Positions 19,095 to 27,579 of a DNA stretch of 64,000 nt are shown here, piece after piece (within the stretch, counting starts at the first letter, position 1; each line of letters begins with the position of its first letter). The notes under the pieces are model-generated. The model ran no database searches. It was not told where the DNA came from and saw only the letters and a program-made list of their open reading frames with translations. Source of the stretch: Bdellovibrionales bacterium. GTDB lineage: Bacteria; Bdellovibrionota; UBA1018. Made by a program: the position numbers and the translations under genes. The stretch covers positions 1 to 64,000 of the forward strand of contig JAFEAP010000025.1 of assembly GCA_018266355.1 (NCBI GenBank), given 5' to 3'.

Positions 19095-19547
19095 ATGTAT
19101 AAAGCAATCATCGGATTCGCGGTTCTATTCCTGTCGGTCGGTTGCACTACTCCTCCGGTGAAAACGGTGAAGGATCCGAAATGCCGCACCGAAATCTACA
19201 GTCTCCAGGCGAAGGAAAATGCCGGGACCAAGATCACCGAGGACGCCGGACTTCGCTCCGAAGAGGTCGCTTTGACGATCGAAAAGCACATGCCCCAGGT
19301 TCGGCGATGTTATGAAACGTCGAAGCTCGGCCAGAGCTATAACGAAAAGCGCGCGATTCAGTTCGGGTTCCTCGTGAGGAAAGACGGAAGTGTCGGCCGA
19401 ACTTGCGTGGAAGAAACCCAAACCGACGACATCGAGTTGCAGGCTTGCCTGACTCAAATATTGCGGACGGCCCATTTCCCTTTCCCGCGCGGCGGCAGCG
19501 CCGTCGCCATCTCGTTTCCCTTCACATTCGAGACGCACTCGCGCTGA
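19095..19547 (+). CDS. Lipoprotein with AgmX/PglI-type C-terminal domain
   Basis: 150 residues beginning at ATG 19095. The lipobox LSVGC (signal peptide AIIGFAVLFLSVGC) predicts a lipid-anchored protein. Residues 55-150 match the AgmX/PglI C-terminal domain pattern: IEKHMPQVRRCYE, then FGFLVRKDGSVGRTCVEE, then ACLTQILRTAHFPFPRGG and a final ISFPFTFE strand. This TonB-C-like fold is common in myxobacteria and relatives and is often envelope-associated. It lies 18 bp after the sulfotransferase. Its role in the lipid locus is unknown. Confidence 0.8.
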   Translation: MYKAIIGFAVLFLSVGCTTPPVKTVKDPKCRTEIYSLQAKENAGTKITEDAGLRSEEVALTIEKHMPQVRRCYETSKLGQSYNEKRAIQFGFLVRKDGSVGRTCVEETQTDDIELQACLTQILRTAHFPFPRGGSAVAISFPFTFETHSR

Positions 19548-19746
19548 ATCACCCGCGACTTTCGGTGTCTAAACTTTATGCACCCGCCACCTCCATCGAC
19601 TCGTAGGCGTCCCTAAAACGAGGAAAAACCACGGAATTCCGAGGGTTTTACCCGGGTATCGACTGGCATATCCCGTGCTCTTCTAGGTGTTCATCGCGGT
19701 GTGTGTTATTCGCGGTGCGGGACCGAGAGCCCGGTTTGAGGAGTCG

Positions 19747-20820
19747 ATGGTTTACCTGATTTCCGCATTCCTGATTTTGATGATTTGGGAAGTCGCCTAC
19801 GCGAAGAAGCACGGGCTCCCGGTCTATGATTTCGCCGCGACGGTTTCGCACCTGAACCTCGGAGCCGGCCAAACCGCGATCAACGCCCTCACGGCCGCCG
19901 CGATCGTCGGAGCGTACGTTTGGCTCTACGACACTTTCCACCTCTTCGAGATGAATCCCGACTCGAAGATCCTCGCCGCCGTCCTGATCGTCGTCGCCGA
20001 TTTCTGCTACTACTTCGGCCACCGCGCGAGCCATCGCGTGAACTTCTTCGTCGCCGCGCACGTCGTCCACCATCAGGCGAACGACTTCAACCACGGCTCC
20101 GCGATCCGCCAGAGCTGGACGAGCCGCCCGTGCCTCTTTCTCTTCTACGCCCCGCTCGCGATCATCGGCGTTCCGGTGAAGCCGCTCCTCGCGGCGTTGC
20201 TCGTGAACCTCTTCATCCAGTTCTTCTCCCATAACGGCGTCGTTCGCCGGAAGCTCGGATTCCTCGAGTATGTCTTCGTTACCCCGCGCTCTCACCGCGT
20301 CCACCACGGCACGAACGCCCCGTACCTCGACAAGAATTTCGCCGGCATCTTCATCTTCTGGGACCGCCTGTTCGGATCTCACGCCGAACTCGACGAGAAG
20401 AATCCCGTCCAAATCGGTCCGACGGAAGGCACGAACCCGTACGATCCGGTGAACGCGAACTTGAGCTATTACCGGCAGATCCTCTTCGTCGCGCGCCACC
20501 GCCCGACGCTCTTCGGGAAGATCTCGATCTGGTTCGAAACGCCGGAAACCCTCGAAGCCGAAATGGCCCGTTTCGGATACGTCGAAGCCGAAACCCGCCC
20601 GATTCTTCCCGCCTACACGCGCGACGCGAAGATCGCGATCGTCGCCGTGCTCGGAGCGACGCTCACGACGCTCGTCTACTACATGCTGAATAAAGATGGA
20701 CTCGCCGCCGGCGAGCGCGCGGCGCTGACTTTCGGCGTCCTCGCGGGCGCGTGGGTCGCCGGTCGTCTGATCTTGAACCCGTCGCTCCTCGACGGAGAAA
20801 AAGCCGAGAGCCGCTCATGA
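19747..20820 (+). CDS. Sterol-desaturase/fatty-acid-hydroxylase family protein, alkylglycerol-monooxygenase-like
   Basis: A 357-residue polytopic membrane di-iron oxygenase. The His motifs are HRASH (92-96), HVVHH (105-109) and HRVHH (183-187), plus a conserved SHN (His162). The segments SAIRQSW and TPRSHRVHHGTN...DKNFAGIFIFWDRLFGS match the alkylglycerol monooxygenase (AGMO/TMEM195) branch of the superfamily, from memory of that family. Members hydroxylate or cleave ether lipids, or hydroxylate sphingolipids and sterols. The ATG at 19747 has GAGGAG just upstream. The ATGA overlap with the next desaturase implies co-translation. A lipid hydroxylation that creates the sulfate acceptor site would fit the locus (inference). 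Confidence 0.82.
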   Translation: MVYLISAFLILMIWEVAYAKKHGLPVYDFAATVSHLNLGAGQTAINALTAAAIVGAYVWLYDTFHLFEMNPDSKILAAVLIVVADFCYYFGHRASHRVNFFVAAHVVHHQANDFNHGSAIRQSWTSRPCLFLFYAPLAIIGVPVKPLLAALLVNLFIQFFSHNGVVRRKLGFLEYVFVTPRSHRVHHGTNAPYLDKNFAGIFIFWDRLFGSHAELDEKNPVQIGPTEGTNPYDPVNANLSYYRQILFVARHRPTLFGKISIWFETPETLEAEMARFGYVEAETRPILPAYTRDAKIAIVAVLGATLTTLVYYMLNKDGLAAGERAALTFGVLAGAWVAGRLILNPSLLDGEKAESRS

Positions 20821-22034
20821 CGAAGTACGCGAAGACGGTGAAATACAATCACGAGAAGGAACCCGCGTTCCAAGCCGAGATGAAGGCGCGCATCGACGCG
20901 CACTTCGCCCCGCGCGGCGGAAACAAGAAGGCGACCCTCGGCATGTGGGCGAAGCTCGCACTCTTCTTCGGCCTTTTCTGGGCGAATTGGGCCGCGCTCG
21001 CGTTCCACACCCACTCGCTCGGCACGACGATCGCCCTCCTTTTCTCCTTCGCGCTCCTCTTCAAGTGCATCGCCTACAACATCGCCCACGATTCCGTGCA
21101 CGGAGCGCTGACCGGAAACGCGAAGATCGACGACAAGATCTTCTTCGTCTCCTTCAACATGCTCGGGCCGAACGGCTACCTCTGGAAGATCCGCCACAAC
21201 AACGCCCACCACTTCTTCGTGAACATTCCCGACTGCGACGTCGATATCGAAGGCACGAGGCTGATCCGGCTCGCGCCGCACAAGCAGTGGAAGCCGTACC
21301 ACCGCTTCCAGCACCTCTACGCGCCGCTGATGTACATGGTTTTCACCCTCGACTGGATCTTCCGGAAGGACTTCGCCCTCTACTTCCGCAAGGAATTCGG
21401 GAACGTCACGGGCCTCAAACACCCGTGGTGGCGCTTCGCCGAGCTCGTCGCGCTCAAGGCCTTTTATGTGGGCTACATGATCGTGCTTCCGTGCCTCATG
21501 CTTCCGTACTCCGTGGGTACGATCCTCACGGCCTTCGTCGGCTTCCACCTCTTCCTCTCTTTTTACGTCGTGATGACCTTCGCTTCCTCGCACATCGGCG
21601 AAGACGCGCTCTTCGTCGACTCGGACGAGGACGGCCGCCTTCCCCACTCGTTCCTCGAACACCAACTCCGCACCTCGGTCGACTTCCATCCGCGGAATCC
21701 CGTCGTCGGTTTCTTCTACGGCGGATTCAACGCCCACGTCGCGCACCACATGTTCCCGAACATGTCTTCGGTCCACTACGGACCGGTAACGAAGATCATC
21801 CAGGAAACCGCGGCCGAGCACGGACTCCCCTACCACGAGCGCACGCTCCTCGACCTCTTCGCCTCGCACTTCCGCTTCCTGAAGCTCATGGGCCGCTCGC
21901 CGGACGCCGGCGCCCACCATCTGCTCGGCGGCGCGACGCCCCCGACGCTCGACCGGATGATCGAATTACACCGCGGGGCCGTCGCGAAGGATTTTGCCGT
22001 CGCGGATCTCGACGATACGGCGGACTCGGCCTAA
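20817..22034 (+). CDS. Fatty acid desaturase, linoleoyl-CoA/front-end type
   Basis: A 405-residue membrane desaturase with HDSVH (91-95), HNNAHH (127-132) and HVAHH (307-311). The pattern NIAHDSVHGA ... KIRHNNAHHFFVNIPDCDVDIE ... FNAHVAHHMFPNMSSVHY is that of bacterial linoleoyl-CoA desaturase-like enzymes (acyl-lipid or acyl-CoA). Membrane helices fall around 45-90 and 210-260. The ATG overlaps the stop of the AGMO-like gene (ATGA); an upstream in-frame start would only extend into that gene. It converges with, and overlaps by 69 bp, the ABC ATPase gene on the other strand. Likely modifies the acyl or sphingoid chain of the same lipid. Confidence 0.85.
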   Translation: MTKYAKTVKYNHEKEPAFQAEMKARIDAHFAPRGGNKKATLGMWAKLALFFGLFWANWAALAFHTHSLGTTIALLFSFALLFKCIAYNIAHDSVHGALTGNAKIDDKIFFVSFNMLGPNGYLWKIRHNNAHHFFVNIPDCDVDIEGTRLIRLAPHKQWKPYHRFQHLYAPLMYMVFTLDWIFRKDFALYFRKEFGNVTGLKHPWWRFAELVALKAFYVGYMIVLPCLMLPYSVGTILTAFVGFHLFLSFYVVMTFASSHIGEDALFVDSDEDGRLPHSFLEHQLRTSVDFHPRNPVVGFFYGGFNAHVAHHMFPNMSSVHYGPVTKIIQETAAEHGLPYHERTLLDLFASHFRFLKLMGRSPDAGAHHLLGGATPPTLDRMIELHRGAVAKDFAVADLDDTADSA

Positions 22035-22667
22035 GAGCTGAGGGTCGTGGGTCGAGAAGAGGAAAGTGATCCCGGTTTTCCGGTTCATCTCCTCGAAGAG
22101 CTGGATCAATTCGTCGGCCGTCTTAGAATCCAGGTTCGCCGTCGGCTCGTCGGCGAAAATCATCGCCGGGTTCATCGCGATCGCGCGCGCGACCGCCACG
22201 CGCTGCTGCTGACCGCCGGAAAGCAGTTTCGGGAAATGGTGGAGCTTCGATCCGAGGCCGACGTCGTTCAGCGCCCGTTCGGCCCGCGCCCGCGCCTCCG
22301 TCGGATCGTCGCCGCGGAGTACGGAGGTGAACTCGACGTTCTCGATCACGGTGAGGTCCTTGAAGAGGTTGTAGGCTTGGAAGACGAATCCGATCCGGCG
22401 CGAACGGAACTCCGTCAATTCTTTTACGCTCTTTCCGGTGATCTCCTCGCCGTCGAGGATCACGCGTCCCTCGCTCGGATGATCGAGGCCCGACGCGATG
22501 TTCAAGAGGGTCGTTTTCCCGCTGCCGGAGGAGCCTTTCAGCGCGACGAACTCGCCCGAGTCGACCGAGAGCTGGATGTCGTCGAGCGCGCGCACGGCTT
22601 GGGCCGACCGTTCGGAATAGACCTTCGAGACATGCTGAAGCTGGATCACCGCGCTCATTTCTTTCAT
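21966..22667 (-). CDS. LolD-like ABC transporter ATP-binding protein
   Basis: A 233-residue ABC ATPase of the MacB/LolD/FtsE branch. It has Walker A GSSGSGKTT, a Q-loop in FVFQAYNLF, the signature LSGGQQQRVAVARA, Walker B MIFADEPT and the switch His in STHD. The LTEFRSRRIGFVFQ segment and the short length fit LolD-type exporters that pair with FtsX-like permeases. A matching permease lies at 25550-26788 on the same strand. Start: ATG at 22667 (a second ATG at 22658). Divergent from the two LolA-like genes, with only 27 bp between. The gene's 3' end lies inside the desaturase gene. Confidence 0.88.
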   Translation of the reverse strand: MKEMSAVIQLQHVSKVYSERSAQAVRALDDIQLSVDSGEFVALKGSSGSGKTTLLNIASGLDHPSEGRVILDGEEITGKSVKELTEFRSRRIGFVFQAYNLFKDLTVIENVEFTSVLRGDDPTEARARAERALNDVGLGSKLHHFPKLLSGGQQQRVAVARAIAMNPAMIFADEPTANLDSKTADELIQLFEEMNRKTGITFLFSTHDPQLLGRVRRIVEIRDGKILRDGPAV

Positions 22668-22694
22668 GTTAACCTGGAACCAATCCGAGTCACT

Positions 22695-23495
22695 ATGGGA
22701 ATCACGATGCCGAAAACCGCACCGAAGCTCCTCGTCCTGGCCGCGTTATCGTTCAGCCTTGCACCGCACGTGAAGGAGGCGCAAGGCGCCACCGCCGCCG
22801 TGCCGAATGCGACCGAACTGATCAAAAAATCGGAGTTCCAAACGCGCGGGAACTCCGTCGAATCGCACATGGCGATGACGGTCATCCGCGGCTCGACCGA
22901 ACGGAACCTCGAGATCAAGGTCTGGTCCTCGGGCACGGACAAGGCCGTGGTGAAGATCCTCGCGCCGGCGAAGGACCGGGACACGGGAAACCTCCGGCTC
23001 AAGTTCGACCTCTGGCAGTACCTCCCGAACCTCGAACGCACGATCAAGATCCCGCCCTCGATGATGCTCCAGTCTTGGATGGGCTCCGACTTCACGAACG
23101 ACGACCTCGTGAAGACGACCTCGATCAGCCGCGATTACACGCATAAGCTCCTCGGCGAGGAGACCGTGAACGGGATGAAGACCTACAAGATCGAGTGCAT
23201 CCCGAAAAAAGACGCGCCGATCGCCTGGGGGAAAATCCTGATCTGGGTGAGAAACCCCGACGCGGTCCCCGTGAAGAACGAGTTCTACACCGAGAACGGC
23301 CAGCTCGCGAAGGTGATGATCGGCACCGAACTGAAGACCTTCGGCTCCCACACGATCGCGACGAAACTCACGATGAAGCTCCCGCGGAAGGCCGACAACG
23401 AAACCCGGATCGAGTACTCCGACGTGAAATTCGATCACGAGATTCCGGCGAACACCTTCACCCAGGAATTCCTGAAGAAACGTGCGAAGAACTAA
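22695..23495 (+). CDS. LolA-like outer-membrane lipoprotein-sorting protein, copy 1
   Basis: The 266-residue exported protein has a signal peptide (KLLVLAALSFSLAP...) and the pattern of the 'outer membrane lipoprotein-sorting protein' family, a LolA/LolB-like open barrel that carries hydrophobic cargo through the periplasm. Visible landmarks are ATELIKKSEFQTRG, KVWSSGTDKAVVKILAPAKD, LWQYLPNLERTIKIPPSMM, QSWMGSDFTNDDLV and a final FTQEFLKKR. Two ATGs (22695 and 22707) are possible. It is followed by a paralog overlapping by 14 bp. Next to a LolD-like ATPase and a LolC/E-like permease it probably receives lipid or lipoprotein cargo. Confidence 0.83.
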   Translation: MGITMPKTAPKLLVLAALSFSLAPHVKEAQGATAAVPNATELIKKSEFQTRGNSVESHMAMTVIRGSTERNLEIKVWSSGTDKAVVKILAPAKDRDTGNLRLKFDLWQYLPNLERTIKIPPSMMLQSWMGSDFTNDDLVKTTSISRDYTHKLLGEETVNGMKTYKIECIPKKDAPIAWGKILIWVRNPDAVPVKNEFYTENGQLAKVMIGTELKTFGSHTIATKLTMKLPRKADNETRIEYSDVKFDHEIPANTFTQEFLKKRAKN

Positions 23496-24330
23496 CCCGC
23501 GCTCCGCGCTCCTCCCGCTTTCGATCCTCTTCCTCGTCGCGAGCGTCGCCCTCGGCGCTCCGAAGAAGATCCTCCGCGCCCGGAAACCTTCGCCCCCGGC
23601 GGCGACCGGGACGGAAGCCGCTCCTTCCGCCGCCGACTTGATCAAGAAAAGCGACTGGCAGATGCGCGGACGGTTCCTCGAATCGCGCGTGATGATGCGG
23701 GTCGTGCGCGGCAAGGAAACCCGCACGCTCGAATTCCTCCTCTGGGCGAAGGGAACCGAACGCGCGGTGGTGAAGATCCTTTCCCCGGAGAAGGATCGCT
23801 CGACGGCGCATCTGCGGATCGGCACCGACCTCTGGAACTACACGCCCGCCGTCGAACGCGTCCAAAAGGTCGCACCGTCGATGATGCAAACCGCTTGGAT
23901 GGGCGCGGACTTCTCGAACGGCGACCTCGTGAGGAGCACGAACCTCTCGCGGTATTACGACCACCGGCTTATCGGCCGCGAGAAGATCGAGGGCCTCGAC
24001 GCGTACAAAGTCGAGAGCCTGCCCCGCAAGGACGTACCCGTCGAACCCGGAAAGATCGTGACGTGGGTGACCGCCGACGGACTCCAGCTCAAACAGGAAT
24101 ACTTCGGGGAAGACGGAAAGCTCCAACGCACGCTCGTCGGGAAGAACTTCAAACAATCGGGCGAGCACCACTATCCTTCGACCCTCGTCGTGACGAAGGC
24201 CGGAGAGAAAGACGCCTTCACCCAGGTCGACTACCGGGCGATGCGCTTCGACCGCCCCCTCGACGAGACGATCTTCACCCAGGAGTTCCTGAAGAAGCGG
24301 ATCGACGCGCCGGACGTCCCGCGTCCTTAG
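23482..24330 (+). CDS. LolA-like outer-membrane lipoprotein-sorting protein, copy 2
   Basis: A 282-residue tandem paralog of the preceding gene with the same landmarks: ADLIKKSDWQMRG, LLWAKGTERAVVKILSPEKD, LWNYTPAVERVQKVAPSMM, TAWMGADFSNGDLVRSTNLS and IFTQEFLKKR. The GTG start at 23482 overlaps the end of copy 1 by 14 bp. A signal peptide (LLPLSILFLVASVALG) precedes a basic, proline-rich linker. Two different carriers in one locus suggest either a heteromeric relay or two cargoes. It converges with the barrel gene, ending 7 bp before it. Confidence 0.83.
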   Translation: MRRTNPRSALLPLSILFLVASVALGAPKKILRARKPSPPAATGTEAAPSAADLIKKSDWQMRGRFLESRVMMRVVRGKETRTLEFLLWAKGTERAVVKILSPEKDRSTAHLRIGTDLWNYTPAVERVQKVAPSMMQTAWMGADFSNGDLVRSTNLSRYYDHRLIGREKIEGLDAYKVESLPRKDVPVEPGKIVTWVTADGLQLKQEYFGEDGKLQRTLVGKNFKQSGEHHYPSTLVVTKAGEKDAFTQVDYRAMRFDRPLDETIFTQEFLKKRIDAPDVPRP

Positions 24331-24337
24331 ACCGATC

Positions 24338-25543
24338 TCAGAACGTCGCTTTCAACCCGAGCGTGAACTGATTTCCGCTCCCGAGGTAGTTTCCGTCGCG
24401 GAAAACGAACGTCCGCTTCGAGAACTCCGCGCCGTCGGAAGCGAACGGGAGGTTCGCCTCGCCGAGCACTTCGATGTCGTCGCTGAGCGAGTAGTTCAAC
24501 TTCAGGATCGCGATCTGCCCGCCGTCGACTCCGTTCAGCAAGTCCCCGATCCCCGCCTTCCAAAGCGTGCTCACCTGCCAGTTCAAGAGTGCGATCGAGT
24601 AGTACCGCGCGCGAAGCGAGGTGAACCGGGACGGGTCGAAGACGGAGTAGTTCGAAGTATCGACGGCGCCGTTCGACTGGTAGTACGTCTCGAGAAGCAG
24701 CGAAAAATCCGCGCTGATCGCGCCGTCGAGTCCGATGCCGACCTCCGTCTCGGAACTCCCCTCGCGGTTCAGGTAGAGCGATTCGAAGCGGAGCATCCAA
24801 TCGAAGACCGTCTTCGAAAACGCGAAACCGATCGCGGCGTGGTCCCACCACTTCCCGCCGAGGATCCGCATCTCCGCGAACGGGCTGAAGATCGTCGTTT
24901 CGAGGAGGTGGGCGTCGTCCTCTTTCTCCGGTCCGTAGAGGCTCACACCCTTGAACGAGAGCGAGTCGCCGGACTGATACGATCCGCCGAAGCCGTCCGA
25001 TCCGTAGACGATCGTCGGACCGAAGAGGCCGGAGACCGGACGCGTGAACTTGTTCCAGACCTTGAAAAAGGAGAGCGTACCGAGCGAGACCGGTCGACGA
25101 CCGATCCAGATTTCGCCCGATGAAAACGTGTACGAGGCGCGCAGCCGCTCGATGTCGGAGATCGTCTCGACGTGATTCGTGTCGATCACCGATCGTTCGG
25201 CGTCCATGTACCGCTCGGGAGAACGGATGTTCAGCCGCGCGAGATCACCGTCGGGATAGTTCGGCGTATCGCCGAATACGGTTCGCAGCTCGTGACGGAT
25301 CTCGAACTCGAAATGATCGTCGCTCGCGATGACCTGGGTCCCGAAAAAAAGAATCCCGTCGAGCATCGAATCGGCCTGGGTGAACCCTTGTTGCGAGAGC
25401 TGCCGGTAGATCCCGTTCGCCTGGATGTCGAATTTCGTGCGTAGGTCCCAGGCGCTCGCGGGAGAGGTCCCGACGAGGACCGCGAGCGCCGCTCCGGCTG
25501 CCAGTCTCGCGGTTCCTCGATTCGGAGCGGTGCCGCCTCCCAT
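24338..25543 (-). CDS. Predicted outer-membrane beta-barrel protein
   Basis: A 401-residue protein with a signal peptide (AAGAALAVLVGTSPASA). The rest consists of alternating hydrophobic/polar strands (DDHFEFEIRHELRTVFG, SFSLLLETYYQSNG-like strands) and ends in FTLGLKATF, a C-terminal Phe typical of barrels inserted by BAM. The sequence suggests 16 or so strands, of the TonB-independent porin or DUF1302-like type, but no family is certain. It is 6 bp after the FtsX-like permease gene, so it may be the outer-membrane partner of the Lol-like transporter. The function is inference. Confidence 0.72.
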   Translation of the reverse strand: MGGGTAPNRGTARLAAGAALAVLVGTSPASAWDLRTKFDIQANGIYRQLSQQGFTQADSMLDGILFFGTQVIASDDHFEFEIRHELRTVFGDTPNYPDGDLARLNIRSPERYMDAERSVIDTNHVETISDIERLRASYTFSSGEIWIGRRPVSLGTLSFFKVWNKFTRPVSGLFGPTIVYGSDGFGGSYQSGDSLSFKGVSLYGPEKEDDAHLLETTIFSPFAEMRILGGKWWDHAAIGFAFSKTVFDWMLRFESLYLNREGSSETEVGIGLDGAISADFSLLLETYYQSNGAVDTSNYSVFDPSRFTSLRARYYSIALLNWQVSTLWKAGIGDLLNGVDGGQIAILKLNYSLSDDIEVLGEANLPFASDGAEFSKRTFVFRDGNYLGSGNQFTLGLKATF

Positions 25544-25549
25544 CGCGCC

Positions 25550-26788
25550 TTAACCGCGGATCGTGTCGACCGGCGTGAGGCGGCCGGCGCGGTAAGCGGG
25601 AAGGATCCCGGCGATGGTGACGAAAAGGATCATGATCGACGAAGCGCGGACGAACGGGGCGAGCGCGTAAACCGGGTAGACGATCGTCGAATCGAGCATG
25701 AGGCCCTGGAACGAGTTCGCCTTCCCGATGAAGAACGCGAGGTCGAAGCCGTAAACCTTGTGGTACGCGATCGCGGCGCCGCCGATGAGGATGCCGCCGA
25801 CGAACCCGACGATCGCCATCAGGAACGCCTCGATCACGATGATCGTCATGAGTTGGCGCGGCTGCATTCCGAGAGCGAGCATCACGCCGAATTCCTTCGA
25901 ACGCTCGTGCACGCTCATGAGAAGCGTGTTCACGGTGCCGAAGATCACGATGGAGACGAGGATCATGGTGAGCATCGCGATGATCCCGTCGTTGAATCGG
26001 AGGATCTGGGCGACCATCGGGTTCGCCTGTTTCCATCCGATCGCGACGAGATCCGGCGGGAGGATCTTCGTGAGTCCGGCTTCGATCTTCTCGATCTCGT
26101 TCGGGTGTTCGACCTTGAACGCGACCTCGTGCACTCCGTTCAGCACGCCGACTTTCTTCGTGCAGGAGAGAGTCGTGAAGGCGTAAACCTTGTCGTAGTC
26201 GCCGGTCTTCGAGTTGTAGATGCCTTTGATCCGGAAGAGTTCGTTTCCGAGAGTGCCGTCGGCGGCTTGCCCGAGGAATACGACTTTCTCGCCCACCCCG
26301 ACCCGTAAAAGGTCGGCGAGCTTCTTCCCGAGGTAGATCGGCCGATCTGCGCAGTTCCCCTCGACGTCCGGTTCGAGGAAGGAACCCTCGACGAGGAAGT
26401 CCTTGATGCGGCTGAGCTTCGGCTCGTTCACCGGATCGATGCCGTTCAGGAAAAACGGAAAGGATTCCTCGGCCGCGGCGATGAGGCCCGGCAGGCGGAT
26501 GCGCTCGGTCTTCCGCGGATCGGGACCGAGGACGGAGCTGAGGTCCGGGAGCGGCGCGGTCATCACGTCGGCGAGACGCTTGTCTTCGGCGTAGACTTTC
26601 TTGAAAACCTGCACGTCTCCGCCGGAAAGAGAGAGGACTTTGTCGATGAGGTAGTCCGAGCGGGCGGCCATCACGGATTGGAGCCAGAAAATGACGGCGA
26701 GGCTGAACGCGATGCTCAGCACGGTGATCGCCGTGCGGCGCTTGTTTCGAAGCAGCGTGCGTACGGCGGTCTTGAACAGGAGTTTCAT
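25550..26788 (-). CDS. FtsX/LolC-E-like ABC transporter permease
   Basis: The 412-residue protein has the standard MacB/FtsX plan: a first helix after a basic start (RTLLRNKRRTAITVLSIAFSLAVIFW), a periplasmic domain (about residues 45-265), then three C-terminal helices. The conserved motif NTLLMSVHERSKEFGVMLALGM marks the FtsX domain, and the end (AYRAGRLTPVDTIRG) resembles LolC/MacB. It abuts pdxH with no gap and precedes the barrel gene by 6 bp. With the LolD-like ATPase and the LolA-like carriers it can form a complete lipid or lipoprotein export machine. Confidence 0.88.
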   Translation of the reverse strand: MKLLFKTAVRTLLRNKRRTAITVLSIAFSLAVIFWLQSVMAARSDYLIDKVLSLSGGDVQVFKKVYAEDKRLADVMTAPLPDLSSVLGPDPRKTERIRLPGLIAAAEESFPFFLNGIDPVNEPKLSRIKDFLVEGSFLEPDVEGNCADRPIYLGKKLADLLRVGVGEKVVFLGQAADGTLGNELFRIKGIYNSKTGDYDKVYAFTTLSCTKKVGVLNGVHEVAFKVEHPNEIEKIEAGLTKILPPDLVAIGWKQANPMVAQILRFNDGIIAMLTMILVSIVIFGTVNTLLMSVHERSKEFGVMLALGMQPRQLMTIIVIEAFLMAIVGFVGGILIGGAAIAYHKVYGFDLAFFIGKANSFQGLMLDSTIVYPVYALAPFVRASSIMILFVTIAGILPAYRAGRLTPVDTIRG

Positions 26789-27382
26789 CTAGGGCCAGAG
26801 CCTCCCGATTTTCCAAGTCTTGCCCGCTCGGGTGTACGTGATCCGCTCGTGGAGCCGGCTCGGCCGGTCTTCCCAGAACTCGAAGTATTCCGGAACAAGC
26901 TCGAAACCGCCCCAGTTCGGGGGACGCGGAACGTCCTTGCCTTCGAACTGAAGCGTGAGCTCTTCGACCCGTTTCTCCATCTCGGCCATCGACCCGAGCG
27001 GCCGGCTTTGGTCGGAAGCGATTCCGCCGATGCGGCTCTCGCGCGAACGCGAATTCCAGTACTCGTCCGACTCCTCCTCGGAAAGCCGCGCGATCTTTCC
27101 CTCGACGCGAATCTGGCGACCGAACGACGGCCAGTAAAAAAGGAGCTGCGCTTGGGGATTCGAAAGGAGCTCGCCCGCCTTCCGGCTTTCGAAGTTCGTA
27201 TAGAACCGGAAGCCGCCGTCGTCGCCGATTCCCTTCAGGAGCACCATCCGTCCGGAAGGCTTCGCGTCGGGCGTCGCCGTGATCAGCACCATCGAGTCGT
27301 ATTGCGGGAGGCGGTCGGCCTTCGCGCGCGCGAAGCACGTCTCGAAAAATTCGTAAGGGGAAGCCGGGACGGTCTCGCTCAA
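26789..27382 (-). CDS. pdxH: Pyridoxamine 5'-phosphate oxidase
   Basis: PdxH oxidises pyridoxine or pyridoxamine 5'-phosphate to PLP using FMN and O2. The 197-residue length is normal. FMN- and PLP-contacting motifs are present: [40 protein letters not shown] and the C-terminal signature [20 protein letters not shown], then SRLHERITY and GRLWP. It is the first gene of the reverse operon with the FtsX-like permease. PLP is a cofactor of many enzymes, so no special link to the transporter is implied. Confidence 0.95.
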   Translation of the reverse strand: MSETVPASPYEFFETCFARAKADRLPQYDSMVLITATPDAKPSGRMVLLKGIGDDGGFRFYTNFESRKAGELLSNPQAQLLFYWPSFGRQIRVEGKIARLSEEESDEYWNSRSRESRIGGIASDQSRPLGSMAEMEKRVEELTLQFEGKDVPRPPNWGGFELVPEYFEFWEDRPSRLHERITYTRAGKTWKIGRLWP

Positions 27383-27579
27383 TCCACACCTCGCTCATGC
27401 GCGGCAGACGCGCATCGTTACCGGCGCGAACCCTCTATAACGGGGGAAACGCTAAACCTCCCCCTGCCAAAGAATCCTCGGTGCCGGTTTCCGGAATCTT
27501 CTCTTAGAATCCAGTGAAACTCCAGACGGTTATCGCCGCTTCGGGTCATCGTCTTAACTCCCCCGACTTAGGAGGTCGT

